A stretch of 41,687 bases of DNA from positions 1 through 41,687 of the forward strand of contig CAADYO010000025.1 in the NCBI GenBank assembly GCA_900753325.1, read 5' to 3'. Of the stretch, positions 1 through 7,483 are shown piece after piece. How positions within the stretch are numbered: position 1 is the stretch's first letter; each line of letters starts with the position of its first letter. A program made the position numbers and the translations under genes. The notes under the pieces are model-generated. The model was not told the DNA's origin and ran no database searches. It saw only the letters and a list, made by a program, of their open reading frames with translations. The stretch comes from Bacilli bacterium (lineage in GTDB: Bacteria; Bacillota_I; Bacilli_A; RF39; UBA660).

Positions 1-345
1 AGAGATTATAGTAAGAAACAAAACAGAAAAGAAAGAAGATTAGCTTTAAAATCAGCTTTAAGCGATAAGGCTTTAGAAAAGGCAATTATAGTTGTTGAAA
101 ACATCAACTTAGCAACTCCAAAAACAAAAGAAATGTTAAGTTTATTAGAAACATTAAAAGTTGCTGATAAAAAAGTATTATTAGTTGTTAAAGAATTTGA
201 TGATAACTTAATCTTAGCTTCTAGAAACTTACAAAACGTTGTATTAATAGCAGCTGAAGAAATCAATGTATTAGATTTAGTTGGAACTGACGTTATGGTA
301 ATTACAGAAGAAGCATTAAAAACAGTTGAGGAGGTGCTTAAATAA
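1..345 (+). CDS. rplD: 50S ribosomal protein L4 (uL4), 3' part
   Basis: Only the last 114 codons are in the window; the frame is open from base 1. L4 binds 23S rRNA and lines the exit tunnel. The visible part is the C-terminal globular half (ALSDKALEKAIIVVE, then the LVGTDVMVITEEAL end typical of L4), roughly half of a normal protein of about 205 residues. The stop TAA overlaps the rplW start by one base, so the two are translationally coupled. The identity is supported by gene order as well as sequence. Confidence 0.95.
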   Translation, partial: RDYSKKQNRKERRLALKSALSDKALEKAIIVVENINLATPKTKEMLSLLETLKVADKKVLLVVKEFDDNLILASRNLQNVVLIAAEEINVLDLVGTDVMVITEEALKTVEEVLK

Positions 346-629
346 TGAAAGACACTAAGTATTTAGAAATAATCAAAGCACCAGTTATTACTGAAAAATC
401 ACAAATTGCTAAGTCTGAAGGAAAATATACTTTCAAAGTAGCTCCAAACGCTACTAAGTTAGAAATCAAAGACGCAATCGAAAAAATCTTTAAAGTAAAG
501 GTTACATCAGTAAGAACAATGAATGTAAAACCTAAGAAAAGAAGAGTTGGTCGTTATACAGGATTAACAAATCGTTCAAAAAAAGCAATTGTTACTCTTG
601 CAGAAGGACAAACAATTGATCTTGGTTAA
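345..629 (+). CDS. rplW: 50S ribosomal protein L23 (uL23)
   Basis: This 94-residue protein is an early-binding 23S rRNA protein at the tunnel exit, where it docks trigger factor and SRP. The family signature is visible: APVITEKS near the N terminus, YTFKVAPNATKLEIKDAIE in the middle, and the basic KKRRVGRYTG segment. Its length is normal. The ATG overlaps the rplD stop and an SD-like GAGGAGGTG sits 12 bases upstream inside rplD. Confidence 0.97.
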   Translation: MKDTKYLEIIKAPVITEKSQIAKSEGKYTFKVAPNATKLEIKDAIEKIFKVKVTSVRTMNVKPKKRRVGRYTGLTNRSKKAIVTLAEGQTIDLG

Positions 630-643
630 GGAGGAGAAAAATT

Positions 644-1474
644 ATGGCAATCAGAAATTATAAACCTACTACACCAGGACGTAGAAAGATGAGTGCTTTA
701 GTTAATGAAGAAATTACAGCAAGCACTCCAGAGAAATCACTTGTAGTTACTGTTAAGAAAAATGGTGGCCGCAATAATCAAGGTAGGATAACAGTTCGTC
801 ATCAAGGTGGCGGAGCTAAAAGAAAATATCGTATTATTGATTTCAAAAGAAATAAATTAAACGTACCTGGAACAGTAGCAAGTATTGAATACGATCCAAA
901 TAGAACTGCAAATATTGCATTAATCAATTATGCAGATGGAGAAAAAAGATATATAATCGCTCCAAAAGGATTAACTGTTGGTATGACAGTAGTAGCTGGA
1001 GCTGACGCTGATATCAAAGTTGGTAATGCATTACCAATAATCAACATCCCAGTAGGTACAATGATTCATAACATTGAACTTCGTCCAGGAAAAGGTGGAG
1101 AATTAGCAAGAAGTGCTGGTACATCTGCTCAAATCCTTGGCCGTGAAGGAAATTATGTAATGATTCGTTTAGCATCTGGTGAGCAAAGAAAAGTATTAGA
1201 ATCATGTATGGCAACAGTAGGAGAAGTTGGAAATGAAGACTCTTCACTAGTTAAAATAGGTACAGCAGGACGTAAACGTCATATGGGTATTAGACCAACA
1301 GTTCGTGGTTCTGTTATGAACCCTAATGACCATCCACATGGTGGTGGTGAAGGACGTGCTCCAGTAGGACGTAAAGCACCAATGACTCCATGGGGCAAAC
1401 CTGCACTTGGATTAAAGACACGTAAGAAAAAACAATCTGACAAGTTCATAGTACGTCGTCGCAATAGTAAATAG
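644..1474 (+). CDS. rplB: 50S ribosomal protein L2 (uL2)
   Basis: This 276-residue protein binds near the peptidyl-transferase centre and is needed for subunit association. It carries GRNNQGRITVRHQGGGAKRK near residue 45 and the nearly invariant C-terminal HPHGGGEGRAPVGRK block with the conserved His of the L2 loop. Length and domain order are standard. An AAGGAGGAG site precedes the ATG. It is the third gene of the S10 segment. Confidence 0.98.
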   Translation: MAIRNYKPTTPGRRKMSALVNEEITASTPEKSLVVTVKKNGGRNNQGRITVRHQGGGAKRKYRIIDFKRNKLNVPGTVASIEYDPNRTANIALINYADGEKRYIIAPKGLTVGMTVVAGADADIKVGNALPIINIPVGTMIHNIELRPGKGGELARSAGTSAQILGREGNYVMIRLASGEQRKVLESCMATVGEVGNEDSSLVKIGTAGRKRHMGIRPTVRGSVMNPNDHPHGGGEGRAPVGRKAPMTPWGKPALGLKTRKKKQSDKFIVRRRNSK

Positions 1475-1490
1475 GAAAGGATGATTAAAA

Positions 1491-1760
1491 ATGGCAAGAA
1501 GTTTAAAAAAAGGACCTTACGTTTTCGATAGATTATTAAAGAAGGTTCAAGAATTAAATAAGTCTGGAAAAAAAGAAGTCATTAAAACTTGGTCACGCCG
1601 TTCCACTATTTTTCCTGATTTCATAGGACACACATTTGCAGTACACAATGGTAAAGAATTTATACCAGTTTATGTTACTGAGGATATGGTTGGACACAAA
1701 TTAGGAGAATTTGCTTTAACACGTAAATTTGGTGGACATGGTTCAGACAAAAAGAAATAG
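1491..1760 (+). CDS. rpsS: 30S ribosomal protein S19 (uS19)
   Basis: This 89-residue protein sits in the 30S head with S13 and contacts the A-site finger bridge. It opens with ARSLKKGPYVFDRLLKKV and contains WSRRSTIFPDFIGHTFAVHN, both diagnostic. Length is normal. An AGGAAAGGATG ribosome-binding site lies before the ATG, and the gene is 16 bases after rplB. Confidence 0.97.
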   Translation: MARSLKKGPYVFDRLLKKVQELNKSGKKEVIKTWSRRSTIFPDFIGHTFAVHNGKEFIPVYVTEDMVGHKLGEFALTRKFGGHGSDKKK

Positions 1761-1784
1761 AAAAATGACTAGGAGGGTAAATAT

Positions 1785-2120
1785 ATGGAAGCAAAAGCAA
1801 TTGCTAAAGGATTAAGATTATCACCTATTAGAGCACGTTTAGTAGCTGACATGATTCGTGGTAAGAGTGTTCAAGAAGCATTAACCATATTAAATAATGT
1901 TAATAATAAGTCAGCAAGACTTACAAAAAAAGTATTAGACTCTGCTGTTGCTAACGCTGTTAATAATAATGGTGCAGATGCTGCAACACTTTATGTTAAA
2001 GAAGCAAGAGTAGATGCCGGTCCTGTTATGAAACGTCATTTCTTCGATTCACGTTCTCATATTGGACATAGAGATCATAGAACTAGTCACATTATCATAG
2101 TAGTGGCTACAAAAAACTAA
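1785..2120 (+). CDS. rplV: 50S ribosomal protein L22 (uL22), divergent hairpin
   Basis: This 111-residue protein has the normal L22 fold and start (LRLSPIRARLVADMIRGK) and the expected C-terminal RTSHI strand. Its long beta-hairpin, which lines the peptide exit tunnel and forms part of the macrolide site, is unusual. Between GPVMKR and RTSHI most L22 proteins have a PRAxGRAxxI core; here the same length is filled by HFFDSRSHIGHRDH. Neither alternative frame restores the usual sequence, so this is not a simple frameshift. Context and spacing within the operon are ordinary. Confidence 0.96.
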   Translation: MEAKAIAKGLRLSPIRARLVADMIRGKSVQEALTILNNVNNKSARLTKKVLDSAVANAVNNNGADAATLYVKEARVDAGPVMKRHFFDSRSHIGHRDHRTSHIIIVVATKN

Positions 2121-2135
2121 TAAGGAGGTTACAAA

Positions 2136-2786
2136 ATGGGACAAAAGGTAAATCCTAATGGACTAAGACTTGGCATTAACAAGGATTGGGAAGCAAAATG
2201 GTATGCTGGTAACAAAGATTTTGCAACACTTCTAGCAAAAGATGTTAAAATTCGTAACTATATAGAAAAGAATTTAAAGAATGCTGGAGTTGCTAAAGTA
2301 GAAATCGAAAGAAATGCTAAGAGATGCGAAGTTGTAATTCACTCTTCAAAACCTGGTGTTATTATTGGACACGGTGGAGAAGAAATGGATAAATTAAGAA
2401 AACAACTATCAAAGGTTGCTGATGAAAATGTACAAATAACAATCGTTGATATTAAAAAGGCAGATTTAAATGCTCAATTAGTTGCTGATTCAATCGCAAA
2501 TCAAATCACTAACAGAGCATCATTCCGTATGGCTCAAAAACGTGCAATTAGAAATGCAATGAAAGCAGGAGCTAAAGGAATCAAAACAAGCGTATCTGGA
2601 CGTTTGGGCGGAGCTGATATGGCACGTAGCGAAGGATACACAGAAGGAACTATTCCTCTACATACATTAAGAGCAGATGTTGATTATGCTACATCAGAGG
2701 CAGACACAACATTTGGTAAGATTGGTGTAAAGGTATGGATCTATAAAGGAGAAATCCTAAACAAAAAGGCTAAAGGAGGTAATTAA
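2136..2786 (+). CDS. rpsC: 30S ribosomal protein S3 (uS3)
   Basis: S3 forms part of the mRNA entry tunnel and its helicase centre. The 216-residue product starts GQKVNPNGLRLGINKDW, has a KH-type RNA-binding loop (PGVIIGHGGEEMDKLR, about residue 75), and ends with the conserved GRLGGADMARSEGYTEGTIP block and the LRADVDYA strand. Length is normal. An AAGGAGG site precedes the ATG. It is one base pair away from being contiguous with rplP. Confidence 0.98.
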   Translation: MGQKVNPNGLRLGINKDWEAKWYAGNKDFATLLAKDVKIRNYIEKNLKNAGVAKVEIERNAKRCEVVIHSSKPGVIIGHGGEEMDKLRKQLSKVADENVQITIVDIKKADLNAQLVADSIANQITNRASFRMAQKRAIRNAMKAGAKGIKTSVSGRLGGADMARSEGYTEGTIPLHTLRADVDYATSEADTTFGKIGVKVWIYKGEILNKKAKGGN

Positions 2787-2787
2787 T

Positions 2788-3219
2788 ATGTTAATACCGT
2801 CAAGAACTAAATATCGTCGTGTACATAGATTACCTTACGAAGGTAGATCTCGTGGTAACAGAGAATTACACTTCGGTGATTATGGTCTACAAGCAAAAGA
2901 AGGAGCTTGGATTACTGCTAATCAAATCGAAGCTGCTCGTATTGCTATGACACGTTATATGAAACGTGGTGGTAAAGTATGGATAAATATTTTCCCACAC
3001 ATGCCATTAACTAAAAAGCCTATTGGTACAAGACAAGGTAAAGGTAAAGGTAACGTTGAAGGATGGGTTGCTGTAGTTAAAGAAGGAAAAATCATGTTTG
3101 AAATTTCTGGAGTAACTGAAGAAGTAGCTCGTGAAGCATTACGTCTTGCCTCTCATAAATTACCAATAGCAACAAAATTTGTAATGAAAGAAAGTAAGGG
3201 TGAATCAAATGAAGGTTAA
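2788..3219 (+). CDS. rplP: 50S ribosomal protein L16 (uL16)
   Basis: L16 organises the A-site region of the 50S subunit. The 143-residue product has the diagnostic AWITANQIEAARIAMTRYMK and GKVWINIFP segments, followed by the GKGNVEGWVAVVK loop near the peptidyl-transferase centre and the SHKLPIATKFV end. It starts with MLIPSRTKYRR and overlaps the start of rpmC by 11 bases, which suggests coupled translation. Confidence 0.98.
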   Translation: MLIPSRTKYRRVHRLPYEGRSRGNRELHFGDYGLQAKEGAWITANQIEAARIAMTRYMKRGGKVWINIFPHMPLTKKPIGTRQGKGKGNVEGWVAVVKEGKIMFEISGVTEEVAREALRLASHKLPIATKFVMKESKGESNEG

Positions 3220-3403
3220 AGAAGTTAGAGAACTATCAACTGAAGAAATCAATAAAAGATTAGTTGAAGCTAAAGAAGAATTATTCAATTTACGTTTCCA
3301 ACAAGCAACAGGTAACCTAGAAAAACCTTCTAGAATCAGAGAATTGAGACACACCGTTGCAAGATATAAAACCGTTCTAAGAGAACGTGAGATTAGCGAA
3401 TAG
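3209..3403 (+). CDS. rpmC: 50S ribosomal protein L29 (uL29)
   Basis: This small 64-residue protein is a two-helix hairpin at the tunnel exit. The sequence MKVKEVRELSTEEIN and the LFNLRFQQATGNLEKPSRI signature identify it. I chose the ATG at 3209, inside rplP, because AAGGG ends 8 bases upstream and the family starts at MKVKE; a GTG three codons earlier would also be open but has no support. Confidence 0.95.
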   Translation: MKVKEVRELSTEEINKRLVEAKEELFNLRFQQATGNLEKPSRIRELRHTVARYKTVLREREISE

Positions 3404-3414
3404 GAGGGTATAAA

Positions 3415-3675
3415 GTGGAAAAGAAAGTTAGAAAAGAATTAGTTGGCAAAGTAGTTAGTGCAACTAATGATAAAACAATCAGCGTTTTAGTTGAAACTTA
3501 TAAAAACCATCCGTTATATCACAAGAGAGTAAAAAGCTCTAAAAAATATTGTGTACATGATGAAAAGAATATAGCTAAAGTTGGAGATACAGTTAAAATA
3601 GTAGAAACTAGACCATTATCAAAAACTAAGCATTTCTATTTAAAAGAAATCGTAAAAGAAGCAGTTATTATTTAA
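3415..3675 (+). CDS. rpsQ: 30S ribosomal protein S17 (uS17), GTG start
   Basis: S17 is a primary 16S rRNA-binding protein. The 86-residue product has the OB-fold signature KTISVLVETYKNHPLYHKR and the later VGDTVKIVETRPLSKTKHF block. The start is GTG, with AGGAGGG seven bases upstream and no nearby in-frame ATG. Length is normal. It lies 11 bases after rpmC. Confidence 0.96.
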   Translation: MEKKVRKELVGKVVSATNDKTISVLVETYKNHPLYHKRVKSSKKYCVHDEKNIAKVGDTVKIVETRPLSKTKHFYLKEIVKEAVII

Positions 3676-3703
3676 CGCTGAAGATGAGAAGGAGGAATAA
3701 TCT

Positions 3704-4072
3704 ATGTTACAACAAGAAAGCCGTATGAAGGTTGCTGACAACTCTGGAGCTCGTGAATTATTAGTAATCCGTGTTCTAGGTGGAAGTAAAGTTAAAACAG
3801 GTAACATTGGTGATGTAGTAGTTGGAACAGTAAAAAATGCCATTCCAAATTCACCAATTCCAAAAGGAAAAGTTGTAAAAGCAGTTATCGTTCGTAGTCG
3901 TCAAGGCGTTCGTCGTGAAGATGGAAGTTACATTAAGTTCGATGACAATGCTTGCGTTATCATTCGTGATGACAAGAGTCCAGTAGGTACTCGTATTTTT
4001 GGACCAGTAGCAAGAGAACTTCGTGATAAAGATTACATGAAAATTGTATCTTTAGCAAAAGAAGTACTATAA
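3704..4072 (+). CDS. rplN: 50S ribosomal protein L14 (uL14)
   Basis: L14 forms an intersubunit bridge and is the docking site for RsfS. The 122-residue sequence shows MLQQESRMKVADNSGA at the start, VGTVKNAIPNSPIPKG in the middle and the C-terminal FGPVARELRDKDYMKIVSLA, all standard. GAAGGAGGAA precedes the ATG. Normal length, start of the spc segment. Confidence 0.98.
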   Translation: MLQQESRMKVADNSGARELLVIRVLGGSKVKTGNIGDVVVGTVKNAIPNSPIPKGKVVKAVIVRSRQGVRREDGSYIKFDDNACVIIRDDKSPVGTRIFGPVARELRDKDYMKIVSLAKEVL

Positions 4073-4085
4073 GAGGAGGATAAAT

Positions 4086-4397
4086 ATGAACTTTAAAGTA
4101 GGAGATGAAGTTGTAGTTATCGCTGGTTCTGACAAAGGTAAAAAAGGAAAAATAATTAAAACATTAAGAGCTGAAAATAAAGTTATTGTTGAAGGTGTTC
4201 ACGTTGTTAAAAAGCATCAAAAGCCTACAGGACAACAATCTGGTGGAATTTTAGAAATAGAATCCCCAATCAATGCATCAAATGTTATGATAATTGATCC
4301 TAAAACTAAAAAAAGAACTAGAATAGGACATACAACAGATACAAAAACAGGTAAGAAAATAAGAATAGCAAAAAAATCAAACGAGAAGCTTGATTAG
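4086..4397 (+). CDS. rplX: 50S ribosomal protein L24 (uL24)
   Basis: L24 starts 50S assembly by binding the 5' end of 23S rRNA. The 103-residue product has an N-terminal KOW motif (VGDEVVVIAGSDKGKKGKI) and the VHVVKKHQKPTGQQSGGI loop. Normal length. It begins 13 bases after rplN behind AGAGGAGG. Confidence 0.97.
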   Translation: MNFKVGDEVVVIAGSDKGKKGKIIKTLRAENKVIVEGVHVVKKHQKPTGQQSGGILEIESPINASNVMIIDPKTKKRTRIGHTTDTKTGKKIRIAKKSNEKLD

Positions 4398-4414
4398 TTG
4401 GAAGGAGGGTAACT

Positions 4415-4954
4415 ATGAACCGCCTAAAAGAGAAATACTTAAATGAAGTTGTTCCAAGTTTAATGAATAAATACAATTATAAGTCAATAATGGAAGTTCC
4501 AAAATTAGAAAAAATCGTTATTAATATTGGTGTTGGTGATGCAACAACAAACTCTAAATTATTAGATGCAGCTGTAGCAGACCTAACTAAAATATCAGGA
4601 CAAAAACCAGTTGTTACAAAAGCTAAAAAGTCAATAGCAGGTTTTAAAGTAAGAGAAGGTCAACCAATTGGTTGCAAAGTTACATTAAGAGGAGATAATA
4701 TGTATAACTTTATGGATAAGTTAATATCAATTTCACTTCCTCGTGTAAGAGATTTTCGTGGAGTTAGTCCAAAAGCATTTGATGGTAGAGGAAACTACAC
4801 AATGGGAATTAAGGAACAATTAATCTTTTCTGAAATAGATTTTGATGACGTTGTTAAAGTAAGAGGTATGGATATCATATTTGTAACAACAGCTAAAACT
4901 AATGAGGAATCATTTGACTTATTAAATGGACTTGGAATTCCTTTTAAAAAGTAA
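4415..4954 (+). CDS. rplE: 50S ribosomal protein L5 (uL5)
   Basis: L5 binds 5S rRNA and contacts P-site tRNA. The 179-residue product shows the family's VVPSLMNKYNYKSIMEVPKL start, the VTKAKKSIAGFKVREGQPIG block and the C-terminal MDIIFVTTAKTNEES. Length is exactly typical. A GAAGGAGGG site precedes the ATG. Confidence 0.98.
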   Translation: MNRLKEKYLNEVVPSLMNKYNYKSIMEVPKLEKIVINIGVGDATTNSKLLDAAVADLTKISGQKPVVTKAKKSIAGFKVREGQPIGCKVTLRGDNMYNFMDKLISISLPRVRDFRGVSPKAFDGRGNYTMGIKEQLIFSEIDFDDVVKVRGMDIIFVTTAKTNEESFDLLNGLGIPFKK

Positions 4955-4967
4955 TGGGAGGAATATT

Positions 4968-5153
4968 ATGGCAAAGAAAAGTATGATTATAAAAGCTAAT
5001 AGACCACAAAAATTTAAAGTGCGTGAATATACAAGATGTAGCCGTTGCGGTCGTCCACACGCAGTTATGAGCAAGTTCGGAATCTGCCGTATTTGCTTCC
5101 GTGAATTAGCTTATAAAGGACAAATACCAGGAATTAAAAAATCAAGTTGGTAA
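4968..5153 (+). CDS. rpsN: 30S ribosomal protein S14 type Z (uS14), zinc-binding
   Basis: This is the short, 61-residue zinc form of S14. Two CxxC pairs (CSRCGRPH and CRICFREL) form the zinc ribbon found in most Bacillota copies in the spc operon, as opposed to the longer zinc-free paralogue used under zinc starvation. I set the start at ATG 4968 behind GGGAGGA; an upstream in-frame ATG lies inside rplE and lacks its own ribosome-binding site. Confidence 0.96.
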   Translation: MAKKSMIIKANRPQKFKVREYTRCSRCGRPHAVMSKFGICRICFRELAYKGQIPGIKKSSW

Positions 5154-5172
5154 TTGGAAAGGAGGAGTCAAA

Positions 5173-5574
5173 ATGGCAGTAGTAACAGATACAATTGCAG
5201 ATATGTTAACACGTATTCGTAATGCTAACCAAATGCGTTACGAAGAAGTACAAGTTCCTGCTTCTACAATCAAAAAAGAAATCGCAAGAATTTTAAAAGA
5301 AGAAGGATTTATTAAGGATTATAAAATAGTTAAAGATGATGCTCAAGGAACAATTGTTTTAACATTAAAATATACAAACAAGAAAGAAAGAGTTATCACT
5401 GGACTAAAAAGAATTTCCAAGCCAGGACTTCGCGTTTATGTAAAAAATGATGAAGTACCTAAAGTATTAAATGGTTTAGGAATAGCAATTATTTCTACAT
5501 CCAAAGGAATTATGACAGATAAAGAAGCTCGTAAAGAAAATATAGGTGGGGAAGTTCTAGCTTATATTTGGTAA
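5173..5574 (+). CDS. rpsH: 30S ribosomal protein S8 (uS8)
   Basis: S8 is a primary 16S rRNA-binding protein and, in some bacteria, the translational repressor of this operon. The 133-residue product starts with TDTIADMLTRIRNANQM and has the C-terminal GIAIISTSKGIMTDKEAR block. Normal length; AAAGGAGGAG precedes the ATG. Confidence 0.98.
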   Translation: MAVVTDTIADMLTRIRNANQMRYEEVQVPASTIKKEIARILKEEGFIKDYKIVKDDAQGTIVLTLKYTNKKERVITGLKRISKPGLRVYVKNDEVPKVLNGLGIAIISTSKGIMTDKEARKENIGGEVLAYIW

Positions 5575-5601
5575 TAGAATAAAATATAAGGAGGTGTCAA
5601 T

Positions 5602-6132
5602 ATGAGCCGTATTGGAAATCGTATAATTACAGTACCAGAAGGAGTTATTGTTGAAAATATCGATAACGTTGTTACAGTAAAAGGACCAAAAGGAACTCTA
5701 ACACAACCAATGTTAAAAGATATAACAATGAAACAAGACGGAAACCAAATTACTTTAGAACGTTTAAACGAAAGTGCTAAAGCAATGCATGGTACAATGA
5801 ACGCCCTTATCAATAATATGATTATTGGTGTAACTGAAGGTTATTCAAAATCATTAGAGATAATTGGTGTAGGTTATCGTTTCAATGTACAAGGAAATAA
5901 ATTAGTAATAAGTGCTGGATACTCACATCCAGTTGAGATGAAAGTTCCAGAAGGACTAACAGTAGAAGCAAATGGAAATACAGAAATAACAATTAAAGGT
6001 ATTGACAAAGTATTAGTTGGAGAATTTGCTGCTAATGTTAGAAAAGTAAGAGAACCTGAACCATACAAAGGTAAAGGAATTCGTTACAAAGACGAACATA
6101 TTCGTCGTAAAGAAGGAAAGAAAGCTGCTTAA
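5602..6132 (+). CDS. rplF: 50S ribosomal protein L6 (uL6)
   Basis: L6 lies near the sarcin-ricin loop and the factor-binding site. The 176-residue product starts SRIGNRIITVPEGV, repeats the L6 fold twice, and ends with the diagnostic EPYKGKGIRYKDE. Normal length. AAGGAGGTG precedes the ATG. Confidence 0.98.
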   Translation: MSRIGNRIITVPEGVIVENIDNVVTVKGPKGTLTQPMLKDITMKQDGNQITLERLNESAKAMHGTMNALINNMIIGVTEGYSKSLEIIGVGYRFNVQGNKLVISAGYSHPVEMKVPEGLTVEANGNTEITIKGIDKVLVGEFAANVRKVREPEPYKGKGIRYKDEHIRRKEGKKAA

Positions 6133-6154
6133 TTAGTAGGAAGGAGAAAATAAA

Positions 6155-6517
6155 ATGATAAAAAAAGAATCTCGTAATAGTATGCGTATTAATCGTCATG
6201 AAAGAATTCGTAAAACACTTATGGGAACAAGTGCAGTACCTAGATTATGTGTATTCCGTTCGAACAAAGATATTTATGCACAAATAATTGATGATACTAC
6301 TAACACTACTCTTGTATCTGCTTCCTCATTAGATAAGGATTTAAAAATTGAAAACGGAAGTAATGTAGAAGCAGCTAAGGTTGTTGGAAAAGCAATTGCT
6401 GAAAAAGCAAAGAAGGCAAAAATTACAAAAGTAGTATTTGATAGAGGTGGATACCTTTATCATGGACGTGTACAAGCTTTAGCTGAAGCAGCACGTGAAA
6501 ATGGATTAGAATTCTAA
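6155..6517 (+). CDS. rplR: 50S ribosomal protein L18 (uL18)
   Basis: L18 binds 5S rRNA together with L5. The 120-residue product has RINRHERIRKTLMGTSAVPR, LCVFRSNKDIYAQIIDD and the C-terminal VVFDRGGYLYHGRVQALAEA, all diagnostic. An N-terminal MIKKESRNS precedes the core. AAGGAGAA lies before the ATG. Confidence 0.97.
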   Translation: MIKKESRNSMRINRHERIRKTLMGTSAVPRLCVFRSNKDIYAQIIDDTTNTTLVSASSLDKDLKIENGSNVEAAKVVGKAIAEKAKKAKITKVVFDRGGYLYHGRVQALAEAARENGLEF

Positions 6518-6529
6518 TAGGAGGGTATT

Positions 6530-7039
6530 ATGCAAAAAAAATCTCGTGAAACAAAAGACAAACTTTTAGAAGAATTAGTAATTGATGTTAAAAGCGTTGT
6601 TAAAGTTAACAAAGGCGGACGTCAAAGAAGATATTCTGCTATCGTAGTTGTCGGAGATCGCAAAGGTAAAGTTGGCTTAGGTATAGGTAAAGCTAATGAA
6701 GTACCAGATGCAATCAAAAAAGCAATTCAAGATGCTAATAAAAATTTAATCACAATACCTCTAATTGATGGAAGAACAGTTGCCCATGAAGCAATCGGTA
6801 CTGCTGGAGCTGCTAGAGTTATTATTAAACCTGCTGCTGCTGGTACTGGTATCATTGCTGGTGGATCAGTTCGTGCTATTTTAGAATTAGCAGGAATTCG
6901 TGATGTTGTTTCTAAATCATTAGGAGCAAGAACAAAATTAAATATGGCTACAGCTGCCCTAAACGCTTTAAAGTCAATTAAGACTCCAGAGCAAGTAGCA
7001 GAATTACGTGGCAAAACAGTAGAGGAGATATTAGGATAA
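6530..7039 (+). CDS. rpsE: 30S ribosomal protein S5 (uS5)
   Basis: S5 shapes the mRNA entry channel and affects decoding accuracy. The 169-residue product has the GGRQRRYSAIVVVGDRKGK double-stranded-RNA-binding strand and the GTGIIAGGSVRAILELAGI core. Normal length. Its stop TAA shares a base with the rplO start, leaving no room for rpmD, which usually sits here. Confidence 0.98.
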   Translation: MQKKSRETKDKLLEELVIDVKSVVKVNKGGRQRRYSAIVVVGDRKGKVGLGIGKANEVPDAIKKAIQDANKNLITIPLIDGRTVAHEAIGTAGAARVIIKPAAAGTGIIAGGSVRAILELAGIRDVVSKSLGARTKLNMATAALNALKSIKTPEQVAELRGKTVEEILG

Positions 7040-7482
7040 TGAAATTACATGAATTAGAAAAAAATATCGGTGCTACTCATGCAAAAAAACGTGTTGGACG
7101 TGGACCAGGATCTGGTCTTGGAAAAACTTCAGGAAAGGGACAAAAAGGACAAAAAGCACGTTCAGGTGGTAGTATCAATCCAGTCTTTGAGGGTGGACAA
7201 TTACCATTATTTAGAAGACTTCCAAAGAGAGGTTTCAAAAACTATAATTTTAGAACAAGATATGCTGTTATTAACTTAGATACTTTAAATAGATTTGAAG
7301 AAGGTACAGTAGTTACTCCAGCCTTATTAAAAGAAACTGGAATTATTAAAAATCAATTAGATGGAGTAAAAGTTTTAGGTAATGGAGAATTAACAAAAAA
7401 ACTTACAATCCAAGCTAATAAATTCTCAGCTAGTGCATTAGAAAAGATTAAAGAGTCAGGTAGCAAAGCTGAGGTGATCTAA
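7039..7482 (+). CDS. rplO: 50S ribosomal protein L15 (uL15)
   Basis: L15 is a late-assembly 50S protein. The 147-residue product starts MKLHELEKN and carries the Gly/Lys-rich RNA-binding tail GRGPGSGLGKTSGKGQKG, followed by FEGGQLPLFRRLPKRGF. Normal length. The ATG overlaps the rpsE stop, and AGAGGAG inside rpsE serves as its ribosome-binding site. Confidence 0.98.
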   Translation: MKLHELEKNIGATHAKKRVGRGPGSGLGKTSGKGQKGQKARSGGSINPVFEGGQLPLFRRLPKRGFKNYNFRTRYAVINLDTLNRFEEGTVVTPALLKETGIIKNQLDGVKVLGNGELTKKLTIQANKFSASALEKIKESGSKAEVI

Positions 7483-7483
7483 T

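Noticed and set aside
6727..7014. Minus-strand frame inside rpsE
   Set aside because: A shadow of the S5 gene with no ribosome-binding site; similar reverse frames in other genes were ignored.
7070..7279. Second frame inside rplO
   Set aside because: It is a frame-shifted read of the Gly/Lys-rich L15 tail, without family match.
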